From: Clostridia bacterium
Lineage (GTDB): Bacteria; Bacillota; Clostridia; TANB77; CAG-508
Length of the DNA stretch: 34,563 bases
NCBI GenBank assembly: GCA_022790975.1
Contig: JAAVYF010000038.1
Location: forward strand, 1-34,563
Direction of reading: 5' to 3'
Part shown: positions 17,377-25,453 of the stretch, piece after piece
Position numbering within the stretch: the first letter of the stretch is position 1
Layout of the letters: each line of letters begins with the position of its first letter
Made by a program: the position numbers and the translations under genes
Notes under the pieces: generated by a model
Seen by the model: only the letters and a program-made list of their open reading frames with translations
Database searches by the model: none
Told to the model about the DNA's origin: nothing

Positions 17377-18429
17377 ATGGACGAAAAAAAAGTATTGCTT
17401 GGAATGAGTGGAGGCGTTGATAGCTCTGTTTCTGCTGTTCTTTTAAAGGAAAGTGGATATGACGTTATAGGAACTACTTTAGAGCTTTTTGCTGGAAGTA
17501 GTTGTTGTAATATAGATACATATTTAGATGCAAAATCTGTTTGTAATTCAATAGGGATTCCTCATTTTACATATGATTATAAAAATGAATTTAAAAAATA
17601 TGTAATAGATGATTTTATAAATTGTTATTCTAATTGTAAAACTCCAAATCCTTGTATTGAATGTAATAGATTTATGAAGTTTGGAATAATGTATGAAAAA
17701 GCAAAAGAACTTGGTTGTAATTATATAGCTACTGGTCATTATGCTAAAACAGAATATAGTGAGAAGTATGGAAGATGGGTATTAAAAAAATCTAAAGCGG
17801 GCAAAAAAGATCAGAGTTATGTTTTATGGAATATTCCAAAAGAATTAATAGAACATGTAATATTTCCACTAAGCGATTTTGAATTAAAAGATGAGATTCG
17901 TACAATTGCAAAAGAAAAAAATTTAAAAATTGCAAATAAACCAGATAGTGAAGATATTTGTTTTATACCAGATGGGAATTATAAAAAGTTTTTAGAAATT
18001 AATTCTACAGTTTCTCCTAAAAAAGGAAATATTGTAGATAATAATGGAAATATTTTAGGAATACATACAGGATTATATAATTATACTATTGGGCAAAGAA
18101 AGGGCTTAGGAATTTCACATCCTACACCATTATTTGTATTAGGCTTTAATAAAGAAAAAAATGAAGTAATAGTTGGAGAAGAATGTGAACTATATAAAGA
18201 TGAAATTTTAGTTACAGATATAAATTTATTATTATTTGATAAAATAGAAGAACCAGTTGAAGTAGAAGTAAAAACAAGATATTCTGCAAAACAAGCAAAG
18301 GCAAAAATAATTCAAGAAGATAAATATATAAAGGTAAAATTTTATGAACCACAAAGAGCGATAACTCCAGGACAATCAGCAGTATTTTATATAGGTGATA
18401 TTGTTCTTGGAGGTGGAAAAATAATATGA
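17377..18429 (+). CDS. mnmA: tRNA 2-thiouridylase MnmA
   Basis: 350 residues. Uses ATP and persulfide sulfur to make 2-thiouridine at U34 of Lys, Glu and Gln tRNAs. It has the PP-loop GMSGGVDSS (9-17), the first catalytic cysteine Cys96 in NPCIECNRFMKFG, ATGHYAK, KDQSYVL, and the second cysteine Cys195 in SEDICFIPDG. Its place right after sufU (66 bases) suggests that SufS/SufU supplies its sulfur. It may matter here that the enzyme shapes wobble decoding in a genome with odd codon reading. That link is speculation. Confidence 0.95.
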   Translation: MDEKKVLLGMSGGVDSSVSAVLLKESGYDVIGTTLELFAGSSCCNIDTYLDAKSVCNSIGIPHFTYDYKNEFKKYVIDDFINCYSNCKTPNPCIECNRFMKFGIMYEKAKELGCNYIATGHYAKTEYSEKYGRWVLKKSKAGKKDQSYVLWNIPKELIEHVIFPLSDFELKDEIRTIAKEKNLKIANKPDSEDICFIPDGNYKKFLEINSTVSPKKGNIVDNNGNILGIHTGLYNYTIGQRKGLGISHPTPLFVLGFNKEKNEVIVGEECELYKDEILVTDINLLLFDKIEEPVEVEVKTRYSAKQAKAKIIQEDKYIKVKFYEPQRAITPGQSAVFYIGDIVLGGGKII

Positions 18430-18505
18430 TTATAGACAATAGCTTTAAATAGTAATTGATGAAAATTTATATTTCTATAAGTTTAAATTAATTTTTTGAA
18501 AATGC

Positions 18506-18534
18506 TTGCAATTTAATGTAAAATATGTTAGACT
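18506..18534 (+). promoter_or_regulatory. Promoter for rpmB
   Basis: TTGCAA, a 17-base spacer, then TAGACT with a TG extension, 43 bases before the rpmB start. Confidence 0.5.
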
Positions 18535-18577
18535 ATCAAGTAGTCAGTTTATTTTATGTATGGAGGTGGCTTTAGAA

Positions 18578-18790
18578 ATGGCAAAATGTATAATTTGTGG
18601 AAAAGAAACATCTTTTGGAAATCAATTAAGTATAACTCGTTCTCATATAAGTAAAAGAACAGTTAGACCAGTAAAACCAAATTTAAGAACTGTTAAAGCT
18701 GAAATTAATGGAGAAGTTAAAAAGGTGTCTGTTTGTGCAAAATGTTTACGTTCAGGAAAAATTAAAAGAGCAAAAACAGCAAATGCATAA
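18578..18790 (+). CDS. rpmB: Ribosomal protein bL28
   Basis: 70 residues from the ATG at 18578, chosen because GGAGGTGG lies just upstream and the protein then starts MAKCIICGK. It is the zinc-binding form, with CIIC near the start and CAKC near the end. The central RTVRPVKPNLRTVKAEING block is typical. It stands alone with its own promoter and terminator. Confidence 0.95.
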   Translation: MAKCIICGKETSFGNQLSITRSHISKRTVRPVKPNLRTVKAEINGEVKKVSVCAKCLRSGKIKRAKTANA

Positions 18791-18809
18791 ATTTAAGTTT
18801 AAATATAAA

Positions 18810-18872
18810 AATAATGGTGTTTCATTCTGTTTTTTGTTAAAAAAAATAGAATGAAGCGTCATTATTTTTTGC
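18810..18872 (+). terminator. Terminator after rpmB
   Basis: A long stem (AATAATG...TTCATTCT pairing with AGAATGAA...CATTATT, one small internal mismatch region) around an A/T loop, ending in TTTTTT. Confidence 0.75.
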
Positions 18873-18881
18873 TTTTTTGTC

Positions 18882-18910
18882 TTGAAATAAATCTACATTA
18901 AGTATATAAT
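18882..18910 (+). promoter_or_regulatory. Promoter for the pilin-like gene
   Basis: TTGAAA, a 17-base spacer, then a perfect TATAAT, 34 bases before the ATG at 18945. Confidence 0.7.
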
Positions 18911-18944
18911 AATTTTAGATATTTCCTAAGAAAGGAAGATACAA

Positions 18945-19487
18945 ATGTTAAAAGATAATAAAGGTATTTCATTAACAACAATGGTTGTAACAGTTCTAAT
19001 TATATTAATTATATTATCAGCAATAACTTATTCGGCATTTAATAGTATGAAAATTAGAAGATTAAATAAATTATATAATGATATAAGACAATTAAATGAT
19101 GCGGTTGCTGTTTATTATTTGAAAAATGGAACTTTACCAGTTCAAAGTTCTGCCATATATAGGTTTAAAGTAAATGAAACTACTAATGAAAAAATTATAA
19201 AATTTGTATTAAAAGATGGAGTAACAACATTAAGAAATGAAAATGATTTATTAAATCCAAATGATTTTGGAGTAATAAATTCTAATGGGGATGAAGGTGT
19301 TTTATATTATAAATTAGATACTAAATTATTAAAAAACCTTTCATTAAATTATGATAAAGATGGTTCATTTATTATAAATTCAAATAGCCATACAATTTAT
19401 TATGTAGAAGGAGTAGATGTTGATGGAGTATTATATCATACTTTACCATTAAATTATAGAAAGATTCCTTTAAAAACAACTACTTAA
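18945..19487 (+). CDS. Type IV pilin/pseudopilin-like protein
   Basis: 180 residues. The N-terminus is a class III signal: a short basic leader MLKDNKG, then ISLTTMVVTVLIILIILSA, matching the prepilin cleavage and hydrophobic helix of type II secretion/type IV pilus subunits. Position +5 after the cleavage site, normally Glu, is Thr. The mature part begins with a helix rich in Lys/Asn (KLYNDIRQLNDAVAVYYLKN), as in GspG-like pseudopilins, and ends in a beta-rich domain. No pilus ATPase, platform protein or prepilin peptidase is in the window. AGAAAGGAAG precedes the ATG. Function unknown. Confidence 0.75.
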   Translation: MLKDNKGISLTTMVVTVLIILIILSAITYSAFNSMKIRRLNKLYNDIRQLNDAVAVYYLKNGTLPVQSSAIYRFKVNETTNEKIIKFVLKDGVTTLRNENDLLNPNDFGVINSNGDEGVLYYKLDTKLLKNLSLNYDKDGSFIINSNSHTIYYVEGVDVDGVLYHTLPLNYRKIPLKTTT

Positions 19488-19543
19488 GAAATAATTGTTT
19501 TATAAAAAGTATAAAAATGATATAATTAAATTCTAAATAGTGC

Positions 19544-19572
19544 TTGACAAATCAGCTAAATGAGTATATACT
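19544..19572 (+). promoter_or_regulatory. Promoter for rpmF
   Basis: TTGACA, a 17-base spacer, then TATACT, about 75 bases before the GTG start. Confidence 0.7.
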
Positions 19573-19646
19573 ATTTGAGTAAATGTGAAAAAATAAATTA
19601 AAACTTTGATATATACATATCGTTAAAACTTAAAGGAGGGATTAAA

Positions 19647-19835
19647 GTGGCACAACCAAAAAGAAGATGGTCAAAATCTAGAACAAATACTAGAAGAGCA
19701 ACATGGAAATTAGATGAGAAAGGATATGGAACATGTCCTCATTGTCATGAACCAATATTACCACATACTGTTTGCTCAAATTGTGGTTATTATGATGGAA
19801 AAGAAGTTGTTTCAGTAAAAAAAGATGAAGAATAA
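19647..19835 (+). CDS. rpmF: Ribosomal protein bL32
   Basis: 62 residues, GTG start with AAAGGAGG upstream. It has the family start MAQPKRRWSKSRTNTRRA and a zinc ribbon (CPHC at about 30, CSNC at about 43, followed by GYYDGKEV). It is usually paired with a YceD gene, which is absent here. Own promoter and terminator. Confidence 0.96.
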   Translation: MAQPKRRWSKSRTNTRRATWKLDEKGYGTCPHCHEPILPHTVCSNCGYYDGKEVVSVKKDEE

Positions 19836-19848
19836 TAAAGAATAAATC

Positions 19849-19880
19849 AAGAAGCTAAAAATAAGGCTTCTTTTTTTGTT
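19849..19880 (+). terminator. Terminator after rpmF
   Basis: AAGAAGC (19849-19855) pairs with GCTTCTT after a 10-base loop, followed by a run of T. Confidence 0.8.
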
Positions 19881-20086
19881 AAATTTTTTTGAGAATTAAA
19901 TTTTTTATTTATATAAAAAATTGTATTATAAAAATATTTTAAGTAAAAAATTACAGGTATTATAATTTATGTTAGTTTACCATTTTTATTATGTTAGCCT
20001 CTTTTAACTTTATTAATTTATATTTGCAACGTTTAGGGACAATAGTATTAGGTGTAAAATGTTTTGGAAAAAATTTCAAAAAATAA

Positions 20087-20115
20087 TTTACATAAATTAA
20101 AAAATATGATATAAT
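20087..20115 (+). promoter_or_regulatory. Promoter for the 20163 gene
   Basis: TTTACA, a 17-base spacer, then TATAAT with a TG extension, 47 bases before the ATG. The rest of the gap since rpmF (19881-20086) shows nothing else I can name. Confidence 0.65.
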
Positions 20116-20162
20116 AATATTGTATTTAAATACATAAATATTTTGAAGATGGAGGAAATATT

Positions 20163-20462
20163 ATGAATAATCAAGATTTAGAATATAGAATGGCTTGTAC
20201 TGAAGTATTAGAATGTTTAAAACATGTTCCAAAAACTAAAGTAGATAAAATTCCTAAAAATGTTATTGTATCTATGGAAAGAGTAAAAAGATACGATTAT
20301 AAATTCAGATTTGATACAAATAAACCAATTAATGAACAAAATATTTCTAAAGTCGCAAAAAATATTTTATCAGATTTTTATAGAGATTATTGGGTAAATG
20401 ATACTGTAAGAAAAATGATGCTTGCAAAAGAGAAATTTGATAAGAATAAAACTGTTGTTTAA
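20163..20462 (+). CDS. Small cytoplasmic protein of unknown function
   Basis: 99 residues. I cannot assign a function. It is charged, predicted mostly helical, with no membrane segment. It contains ACTEVLECLKHVPK near the start and FYRDYWVNDTVRKMM near the end. GATGGAGG before the ATG and a good promoter show that it is a real gene. It is transcribed alone and faces spoIIP across a shared terminator. Confidence 0.75.
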   Translation: MNNQDLEYRMACTEVLECLKHVPKTKVDKIPKNVIVSMERVKRYDYKFRFDTNKPINEQNISKVAKNILSDFYRDYWVNDTVRKMMLAKEKFDKNKTVV

Positions 20463-20603
20463 ATATTTTTAAATAAAATAAATATTCAAAAATTTAATAT
20501 AAAATTATAAAATGAAAATTAATTTAAAATTGAAAATATAAATATATTATTTTTAATTTTAAATTTTTTCTTTAGATAATTAAATTTTATAAGTATATTA
20601 TAA

Positions 20604-20670
20604 AATAGCCAATTATATTTAAAATGAGTTTGATTTAATACCATTTTTTATATAATTGACTATTTTTTTA
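20604..20670. terminator. Bidirectional terminator between the 20163 gene and spoIIP
   Basis: A 15-bp stem with one mismatch (20604-20618 with 20650-20664, AATAGCCAATTATAT/ATATAATTGACTATT) and a 31-base loop, followed by T on the plus strand and preceded by A-rich sequence for the other direction. Confidence 0.6.
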
Positions 20671-20738
20671 TTTGTAGTTTTAAATTAAAAATATATAATA
20701 TATAATTTAATTAAGTTAGTAAAAATATATTATTAAAT

Positions 20739-21888
20739 TTACTTCATAACTTCTGAAATAACTTGAGCTAAATATTTCATACTTCCGAGTTGCTTGTTCT
20801 AATGTATTTCCTGTAGCTCCAACTTCTATAATACAAGCATTATTAGCCAAGTTTTGATTATATCTAGAATTCCTTAAAATTATAGGTCTAAAAAGACCTG
20901 GATACATTTCATTGGCTTTTTCTTGAATCTTTATAGCATATTTTAAATTTGTTTGCCAATTATTATGTTCAAGACCGCCACCATTAGTACCAATTACAAA
21001 CATAATTTGAGCCACAACTTCATCACCAATTTTAACACAAGGAGCATATTGACTCATGCTACCAATAGCATCTCTATGTAAATCTATTACTAATTGAGTA
21101 GAAGGAGATGTTGTTAATAAATTACTTACAGTAGAAAAAGAACGATTATAAGAGCCATTATATGCAGGATAATCATGAAATGTAAGAGAATGTGTAACAT
21201 TATAACCTTTATTTTTTAAATTATTTTCTAAAGTTGTTCCAACTTGAGCTACAGAATGATTTAAATCTATGGTTCTAAAGTTTCCTGAAGGTGTATAAGG
21301 GTTTGCCTCTGTTTGTGTATAGCTTTCGCAAGTATGAGTATGAAAAATCAATATATTTTTCGTATCTGAATATTGTACATTTGGTTCTAAAATTGCATCT
21401 GATAAATAATAATTTGTTTCATTTTTTATCTTCACACTTCCATAAGTAACATTATAATTTTCTGATAAATTATTTTCAGTAATTACAGATGTTGTAACAT
21501 TAACTGGAACATCAGAATTTTCAGTATTATTAGTTTCTATAGCCACAGGTTCAGATGGATTTTCTGTAGAATTTGTTTCAGAAGGAATAGGTGTTTCAGC
21601 AATTGTAAAATCTTCAAGCTTGTTCGAGTTTTCTAGTTTATTATTACTTGAAAATAATGGAATTTCAGAATTGATTATTTTTGCAAATATATTTTTATTT
21701 TCTGAATTTCCATAAAGTTTACTAAAGTCTAAATTATTTTTTAATATTTGAACGTAACTAAACTTTTTGCACTTTTGTACAACTAAATCTCCTATATTCA
21801 TAATGCCAATAGCTAAAGTAATAATAATTCCTAATTTTATAAAATTCTTTATAATATTTTTTAAATTAATAACAGCAAAATTAATCAT
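20739..21888 (-). CDS. spoIIP: Stage II sporulation protein P (SpoIIP), with one +1 shift at CGG
   Basis: 382 residues when the C at 20787 is skipped. SpoIIP is a membrane-anchored amidase/endopeptidase that thins septal peptidoglycan and drives engulfment with SpoIID and SpoIIM. One N-terminal membrane segment (about 18-36) is followed by a Ser/Thr/Asn linker and the catalytic domain from about residue 170. Visible motifs are FHTHTCESYT, IDLHRDAIG, QIMFVIGTNGGG and IIEVGATGNTLEQA. Zero frame continues to 20716 with a non-family tail. The shifted frame gives T-GSMKYLAQVISEVMK, which fits the amphipathic last helix of SpoIIP. AGAGGT lies before the ATG. This site lies on the minus strand. Confidence 0.92.
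20784..20787 (-). other. CGGA +1 frameshift site in spoIIP
   Basis: On the minus strand zero frame reads ACT CGG AAG TAT. The restored frame reads ACT, skips C (20787), then GGA AGT ATG AAA TAT (G-S-M-K-Y). Both frames stay open for some distance, so this site depends on protein similarity more than the others. Confidence 0.75.
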
Positions 21889-22092
21889 ATAAACCTCTTT
21901 TTTTAAAATATATTTTGTTTTTCTTAAATTATTCTTATTTTTTATAATTTAAGTTTTGAGATTTTTTTGTATATAAAATATATTCTAAAATAATGTTATA
22001 TGATAAATTTAAAATTTAATATTAAGATGGAATAGTAAAAATTTATAGTAAAATTTAAAATTAAACTTAAAGTTTTTTAAGCACATAAAAAG
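21889..22092. other. Non-coding gap between spoIIP and the hairpin element
   Basis: AT-rich with many short TTTAAA and TATAAA runs. I see no gene, no terminator and no structured RNA here. It should hold the spoIIP promoter, which I cannot place with confidence. Confidence 0.4.
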
Positions 22093-22188
22093 CTATTATT
22101 GTATTGTGTATATTTTTTCTACTCCTTGCTGTCGCCCTTTGGATGGTCGCTGTGGTTGTACGAAAAAGTATACACAATACAATAATAG
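22093..22188. repeat. 96-base hairpin element with perfect 20-bp inverted ends (MITE-like)
   Basis: Arms CTATTATTGTATTGTGTATA (22093-22112) and its exact reverse complement (22169-22188). The pairing continues inward (TTTTTC with GAAAAA, TAC with GTA across a bulged C). The roughly 40-base core (22120-22160) is much richer in G and C than the surroundings and contains two permuted copies of GCTGTCGC/GTCGCTGT. No target duplication is obvious. Overlapping short ORFs on both strands have no ribosome binding site and are not genes. It may be a small mobile repeat or a structured RNA. Confidence 0.6.
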
Positions 22189-22424
22189 TGAGGCACTCAC
22201 TTCCATCAGACATTCTAAATTATTATTTAATTCTATACAAAAAATAAAAAATGATTTAGTCAAAAAGGATAGAATAAATTTTAACATCTATTTCTAAAAT
22301 CAAGTAATATAAAATTTAAAAGTGTCAAGAGAAATATTAAACGCAATTTATAAGAAAATCTAGATGTTAAAAGCAAAATTTAAAATATAAAATTTAAAAT
22401 ATAAAAACTTAAATTATAAAAATC

Positions 22425-22453
22425 TTGACAATAAAAATTAAATTTCATATAAT
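22425..22453 (+). promoter_or_regulatory. Promoter for rarA
   Basis: TTGACA, a 17-base spacer, then TATAAT, a consensus promoter 27 bases before the ATG. Between the hairpin element and here (22189-22424) I see only AT-rich sequence with repeated AAATTTAAAATATA-type runs. Confidence 0.8.
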
Positions 22454-22480
22454 TTTTAGTATGAATTTAAGGAGAAAAAT

Positions 22481-23729
22481 ATGAATGATAGACCATTAGC
22501 ATTTAGAATGCGTCCAAAAACTTTAGAAGATTATGTAGGACAAGAACATATAATAGGAAAAGACAAATTATTATATAGAACAATAAAAGCAGATAGATTA
22601 TCGAGTCTTATTTTGTGGGGGCCACCAGGATGTGGAAAAACCTCTCTTGCTAAAGTTATTAGTGAAACAACTAAATATAAATTTGTTAGAATAAATGCAG
22701 TAACTGCTGGAGTTGGGGATATAAAAAATGCTGTAAATGAAGCTGATAATCCACTTTTGAATCCAAGTGGTAAATGTATTTTATTTATAGATGAAATTCA
22801 TAGATTTAATAAACTTCAACAAGATGCATTACTTCCGTATGTAGAAAATGGTACAGTAATTTTAATTGGAGCAACAACTGAAAATCCATATTTTGAAGTA
22901 AATAAAGCTTTAATTTCTCGTTCTATGGTTGTTAAATTAGAACCACTTTCAAAAGAAGATATCATAAAAATTGTTAAAAGAGCTCTTTCTAGTAAAGAAG
23001 GGCTTGGTGAGTTTTCTATAAAAATTTCTGATAGTACAATTGAAAAAATTGCTGATATTTCAAATGGAGATGTAAGAACTGCTTTAAATGGATTAGAAGT
23101 AGCTGTTCTTACAACTAAAATGAATGCAAATGGTGAAATAGAACTTACAGATGAAATAATTAGTCAAAGTTTAAATAAACCAAAAGCTATGTTTGATAAA
23201 AATGGAGATAGTCACTATGATAATATTAGTGCTTTTATAAAATCAATGCGTGGAAGTGATGCAGATGCAACAATATTTTATTTAGCTAGAGCTATAAATG
23301 GAGGAGAAGATCCTGTATTTTTAGCAAGAAGAATTGTTATATGTAGTGCAGAAGATGTTGGTATGGCAAATCCACAGGCGCTTGTAGTTGCAACAGCAGC
23401 TATGCAAGCAGTAACAATGATTGGAATGCCAGAGTCAAAATTAATTCTTTCAGAAGCAGCAGTGTATGTAGCAAAATCTCCAAAATCGAATGCTTCATAT
23501 TTAGCAATAAATAAAGCTTTAGAAGATGTTCAAAGTAAGGATACAGGTTTAATTCCAAACCATATAAGAAATGCAGTAGCCAAACGGAATGGAACAATTT
23601 GGTATAGGAGAAGGATATAAATATCCTCATAATTATCCAAAACATCAAGTAGAACAGCAATATTTGCCATATAAAATGCTTGGAACAAAATATTATATTG
23701 AAGATGAAAATATTAAGCCAATAAAATAG
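22481..23729 (+). CDS. rarA: Replication-associated recombination protein A (RarA/MgsA), with one +1 shift at CGG
   Basis: 415 residues when the C at 23585 is skipped. RarA is a AAA+ ATPase related to clamp loaders that acts at stalled replication forks. It has Walker A GPPGCGKTS (47-55), Walker B IDEIHRFNKLQQD (103-115), sensor 1 GATTENPYFE and the C-terminal tetramerisation domain (GGEDPVFLARRIVICSAED). Zero frame ends with KRNGTIWYRRRI, 11 codons past the shift. The shift at Gly369 restores GEGYKYPHNYP and VEQQYLP, the family's well-conserved end. AAGGAG precedes the ATG. Confidence 0.93.
23585..23588 (+). other. CGGA +1 frameshift site in rarA
   Basis: Zero frame reads AAA CGG AAT GGA. 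The restored frame reads AAA, skips C23585, then GGA ATG GAA CAA, leading to GEGYKYPHNYP. Confidence 0.9.
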
Positions 23730-23762
23730 AATATAAAATTTAAATATGTAAAAAATAACCGT

Positions 23763-24118
23763 ATGAAGAGTAATTTTAAATTATTAATAATACGGTTTTT
23801 TGGCTGGGTTGATTTCAGGTTTTTTTGGAGCAGGAGGAGGACTAATCTTAATTCCTTTCTTTGGAAAGTATTTAAATATGGAGGAAACTAAATCAAGAGC
23901 AACTGCTATTTTTGTAATTATGTTTTTAGTGCTTATAAGTTCAGTGTTTTACTTTAAAGATGGAAATATAAATTTTAGTTTAGGAATCAAGTGTGCAATG
24001 GGAGGAATATTCCGGAAGTTATTTAGGCTCAAAACTTTTAGTAAAATTAAATTCTAAATTTTTGAACTTGATTTTTATTTTGTTTTTATTTTATAGTGGT
24101 ATAAAATTTATTAAATAA
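23763..24118 (+). CDS. TSUP (TauE/SafE) transporter, half-size, with two +1 shifts at CGG
   Basis: 117 residues when C23793 and C24013 are both skipped. The family exports sulfur-containing or organic anions across the membrane. Half-size members have four segments and pair with a second subunit. The ATG at 23763 gives MKSNFKLLII, and skipping C23793 leads to GFLAGLISGFFGAGGGLILI, the classic TSUP start. The second shift at Gly84 restores GGIFGSYLGSKLLVKL and a last hydrophobic helix. A TTG at 23800 would start in the second frame without any upstream helix and has no ribosome binding site. The weakness is that the ATG also lacks a clear Shine-Dalgarno. The next gene encodes the matching half. 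Confidence 0.75.
23793..23796 (+). other. CGGT +1 frameshift site near the TSUP start
   Basis: Zero frame reads ATA CGG TTT TTT GGC. The restored frame reads ATA, skips C23793, then GGT TTT TTG GCT GGG (G-F-L-A-G). The CGG lies in the 3' arm of a possible AACCGTAT/ATACGGTT hairpin (23757-23764 with 23790-23797) that could instead be the rarA terminator. Confidence 0.6.
24013..24016 (+). other. CGGA +1 frameshift site in the TSUP gene, second
   Basis: Zero frame reads TTC CGG AAG TTA. The restored frame reads TTC, skips C24013, then GGA AGT TAT TTA GGC TCA (G-S-Y-L-G-S), a conserved small-residue helix start in this family. Confidence 0.85.
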
Positions 24119-24255
24119 ATGTTTTTGAAAGTTTATGAAGTTAAATTAACTTAAAATAATTATATAAGAAAATATGAAATTAATTTTAAATAAAATACAA
24201 AATCAAATTTGAGTTAAATTATAATAATTTTAATAAATTTTGAAAAAATAAAAAT

Positions 24256-24654
24256 ATGATTAATATAATTTTTGGGATTATAGCAGGTATAATTTCTGCT
24301 CTTGGACTTGGTGGTGGAACAATATTAATATTACTTCTAAATTGGTTTAGTAATATAGGACAGCATGAAATTCAAGGAATTAATTTAATATTTTTTATAC
24401 CAGTATCTTTAGTTTCAATTTTTATGAATTGTAAAAATAAATTAATAGATTTTAAATTATCAAAAAAATTAATAATTAGTGGAATTTTTGGAGCTGTTTT
24501 AGGAGCATTTCTTACAAGTAAAATTAATAGTAGAATCTTGAAAAGATGTTTTGGAATATTTCTAATTATTATAGCAATAAATGGTACATTGACCTTTATT
24601 TCACAGTATAAAAAAGATAAAAAATCTAAAAATATTTTAAGAAAACGTAAATAA
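24256..24654 (+). CDS. TSUP (TauE/SafE) transporter, second half-size subunit
   Basis: 132 residues with four hydrophobic segments. The repeat signature of the family is present near the N-terminus (GIIAGIISALGLGGGTILI) and again as SGIFGAVLGAFLTSKINSRI. The C-terminal tail is Lys/Arg-rich. It likely pairs with the product of the preceding gene to make one full transporter. The ATG has no clear Shine-Dalgarno, and 137 AT-rich bases separate it from the first half. Confidence 0.85.
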   Translation: MINIIFGIIAGIISALGLGGGTILILLLNWFSNIGQHEIQGINLIFFIPVSLVSIFMNCKNKLIDFKLSKKLIISGIFGAVLGAFLTSKINSRILKRCFGIFLIIIAINGTLTFISQYKKDKKSKNILRKRK

Positions 24655-24667
24655 GGAGGTAAGAAAT

Positions 24668-24808
24668 ATGAAATTTGTAAAAGGTGTAATGATAGGAACA
24701 ATAATTACTGCTGGAGCAATGCTACTATATTCAGAAACTGTAGATGATGAAAAAAAGAAAATGGTAAAAAAAGGAAAACAATTTGCTAGAAAGATAGGAC
24801 TTTCATAA
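24668..24808 (+). CDS. 46-residue membrane peptide
   Basis: A short ORF with a strong AAGGAGG seven bases before the ATG. It has one hydrophobic segment (about 5-21, MKFVKGVMIGTIITAGAMLL) and a Lys-rich cytosolic tail ending FARKIGLS. It starts 14 bases after the TSUP gene, so it is probably co-transcribed with it. It resembles the small YtxH-type membrane proteins found in many Clostridia. Function unknown. Confidence 0.75.
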   Translation: MKFVKGVMIGTIITAGAMLLYSETVDDEKKKMVKKGKQFARKIGLS

Positions 24809-24900
24809 TTATTAAAACAAAAATATAAGTAAACTTTAAATTATATTATTAAAATTTTGTTTAAAAATTAGAAATAATAGTAAATAATTATTAAAGATTA

Positions 24901-24946
24901 AAAAATCCTTCCATAAAAAATTCTTTAAATGGAAGGATTTTTTTAA
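24901..24946. terminator. Bidirectional terminator at 24.9 kb
   Basis: AAAAATCCTTCCAT pairs with ATGGAAGGATTTTT around a short A/T loop, with T after it on the plus strand and A before it. It ends the TSUP transcript and can also serve the minus-strand gene that ends at 24998. Confidence 0.85.
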
Positions 24947-24997
24947 AATAATAAAATTATAGAATATTAATATTATTTATAATTTTATTATTAATAA

Positions 24998-25453
24998 CTA
25001 CATATCTAATAATGGACAACTAGGTTTGATTTCTTCACCACATTCATGACAAGGTTTTTCTGGGTGTTTACAATCAATTTTAACACCTTTTAAACATTTT
25101 AATTTTTTTGGATTTACAACATGACATATTTTTACATGTTTTACTCTATCAACCCAAATTTGTAATTCATAGTTTCTATCTGGACATAAAGGTCCAAAAA
25201 CAAATTCACCATTTTCATTTGTAAATGTGTGTGAAACAGGTTTTCTTTCTTCTTTACCCATTTTTCTTTCAACTTCAATTAATTTTACAACAGCATCTTC
25301 AATATAATCTCCATATTCGTCTTTAACAATTCCAAAAGCAACATTTCTATTATCTTTTGGTACTCTAACTTCAACATCAAATTGTTTACCGTTTTCAATA
25401 AATCCTGTCATTTCAATATTCATATTTTTTTGTTCAAAATTTTCAAATTCCAT
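24998..25453 (-). CDS. Cys-rich protein with carboxypeptidase-regulatory-like (prealbumin) fold
   Basis: 151 residues from the ATG at 25453 (AAAGGTGA upstream). A GTG four codons earlier overlaps the ribosome binding site. The middle (about 35-110) fits a carboxypeptidase regulatory-like beta-sandwich: FGIVKDEYGDYIEDAVVKL, then HTFTNENGEFVFGPL and DRNYELQIW. The last 35 residues carry clustered cysteines (KLKCLKG, IDCKHPEKPCHECGEE, SCPLL), which might bind metal or form disulfides. There is no signal peptide, so it is either cytoplasmic or a spore/surface protein exported by other means. I do not know its role. Confidence 0.8.
   Translation of the reverse strand: MEFENFEQKNMNIEMTGFIENGKQFDVEVRVPKDNRNVAFGIVKDEYGDYIEDAVVKLIEVERKMGKEERKPVSHTFTNENGEFVFGPLCPDRNYELQIWVDRVKHVKICHVVNPKKLKCLKGVKIDCKHPEKPCHECGEEIKPSCPLLDM

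Noticed and set aside
22096..22297. Short ORFs on both strands over the hairpin element
   Set aside because: They are mirror images caused by the inverted repeat, have no ribosome binding site and resemble no protein.
23800..24057. TSUP gene starting at TTG 23800 and ending at 24057
   Set aside because: It has no ribosome binding site, starts inside the first helix and stops before the last one. The ATG at 23763 with two shifts gives a complete family-like protein.
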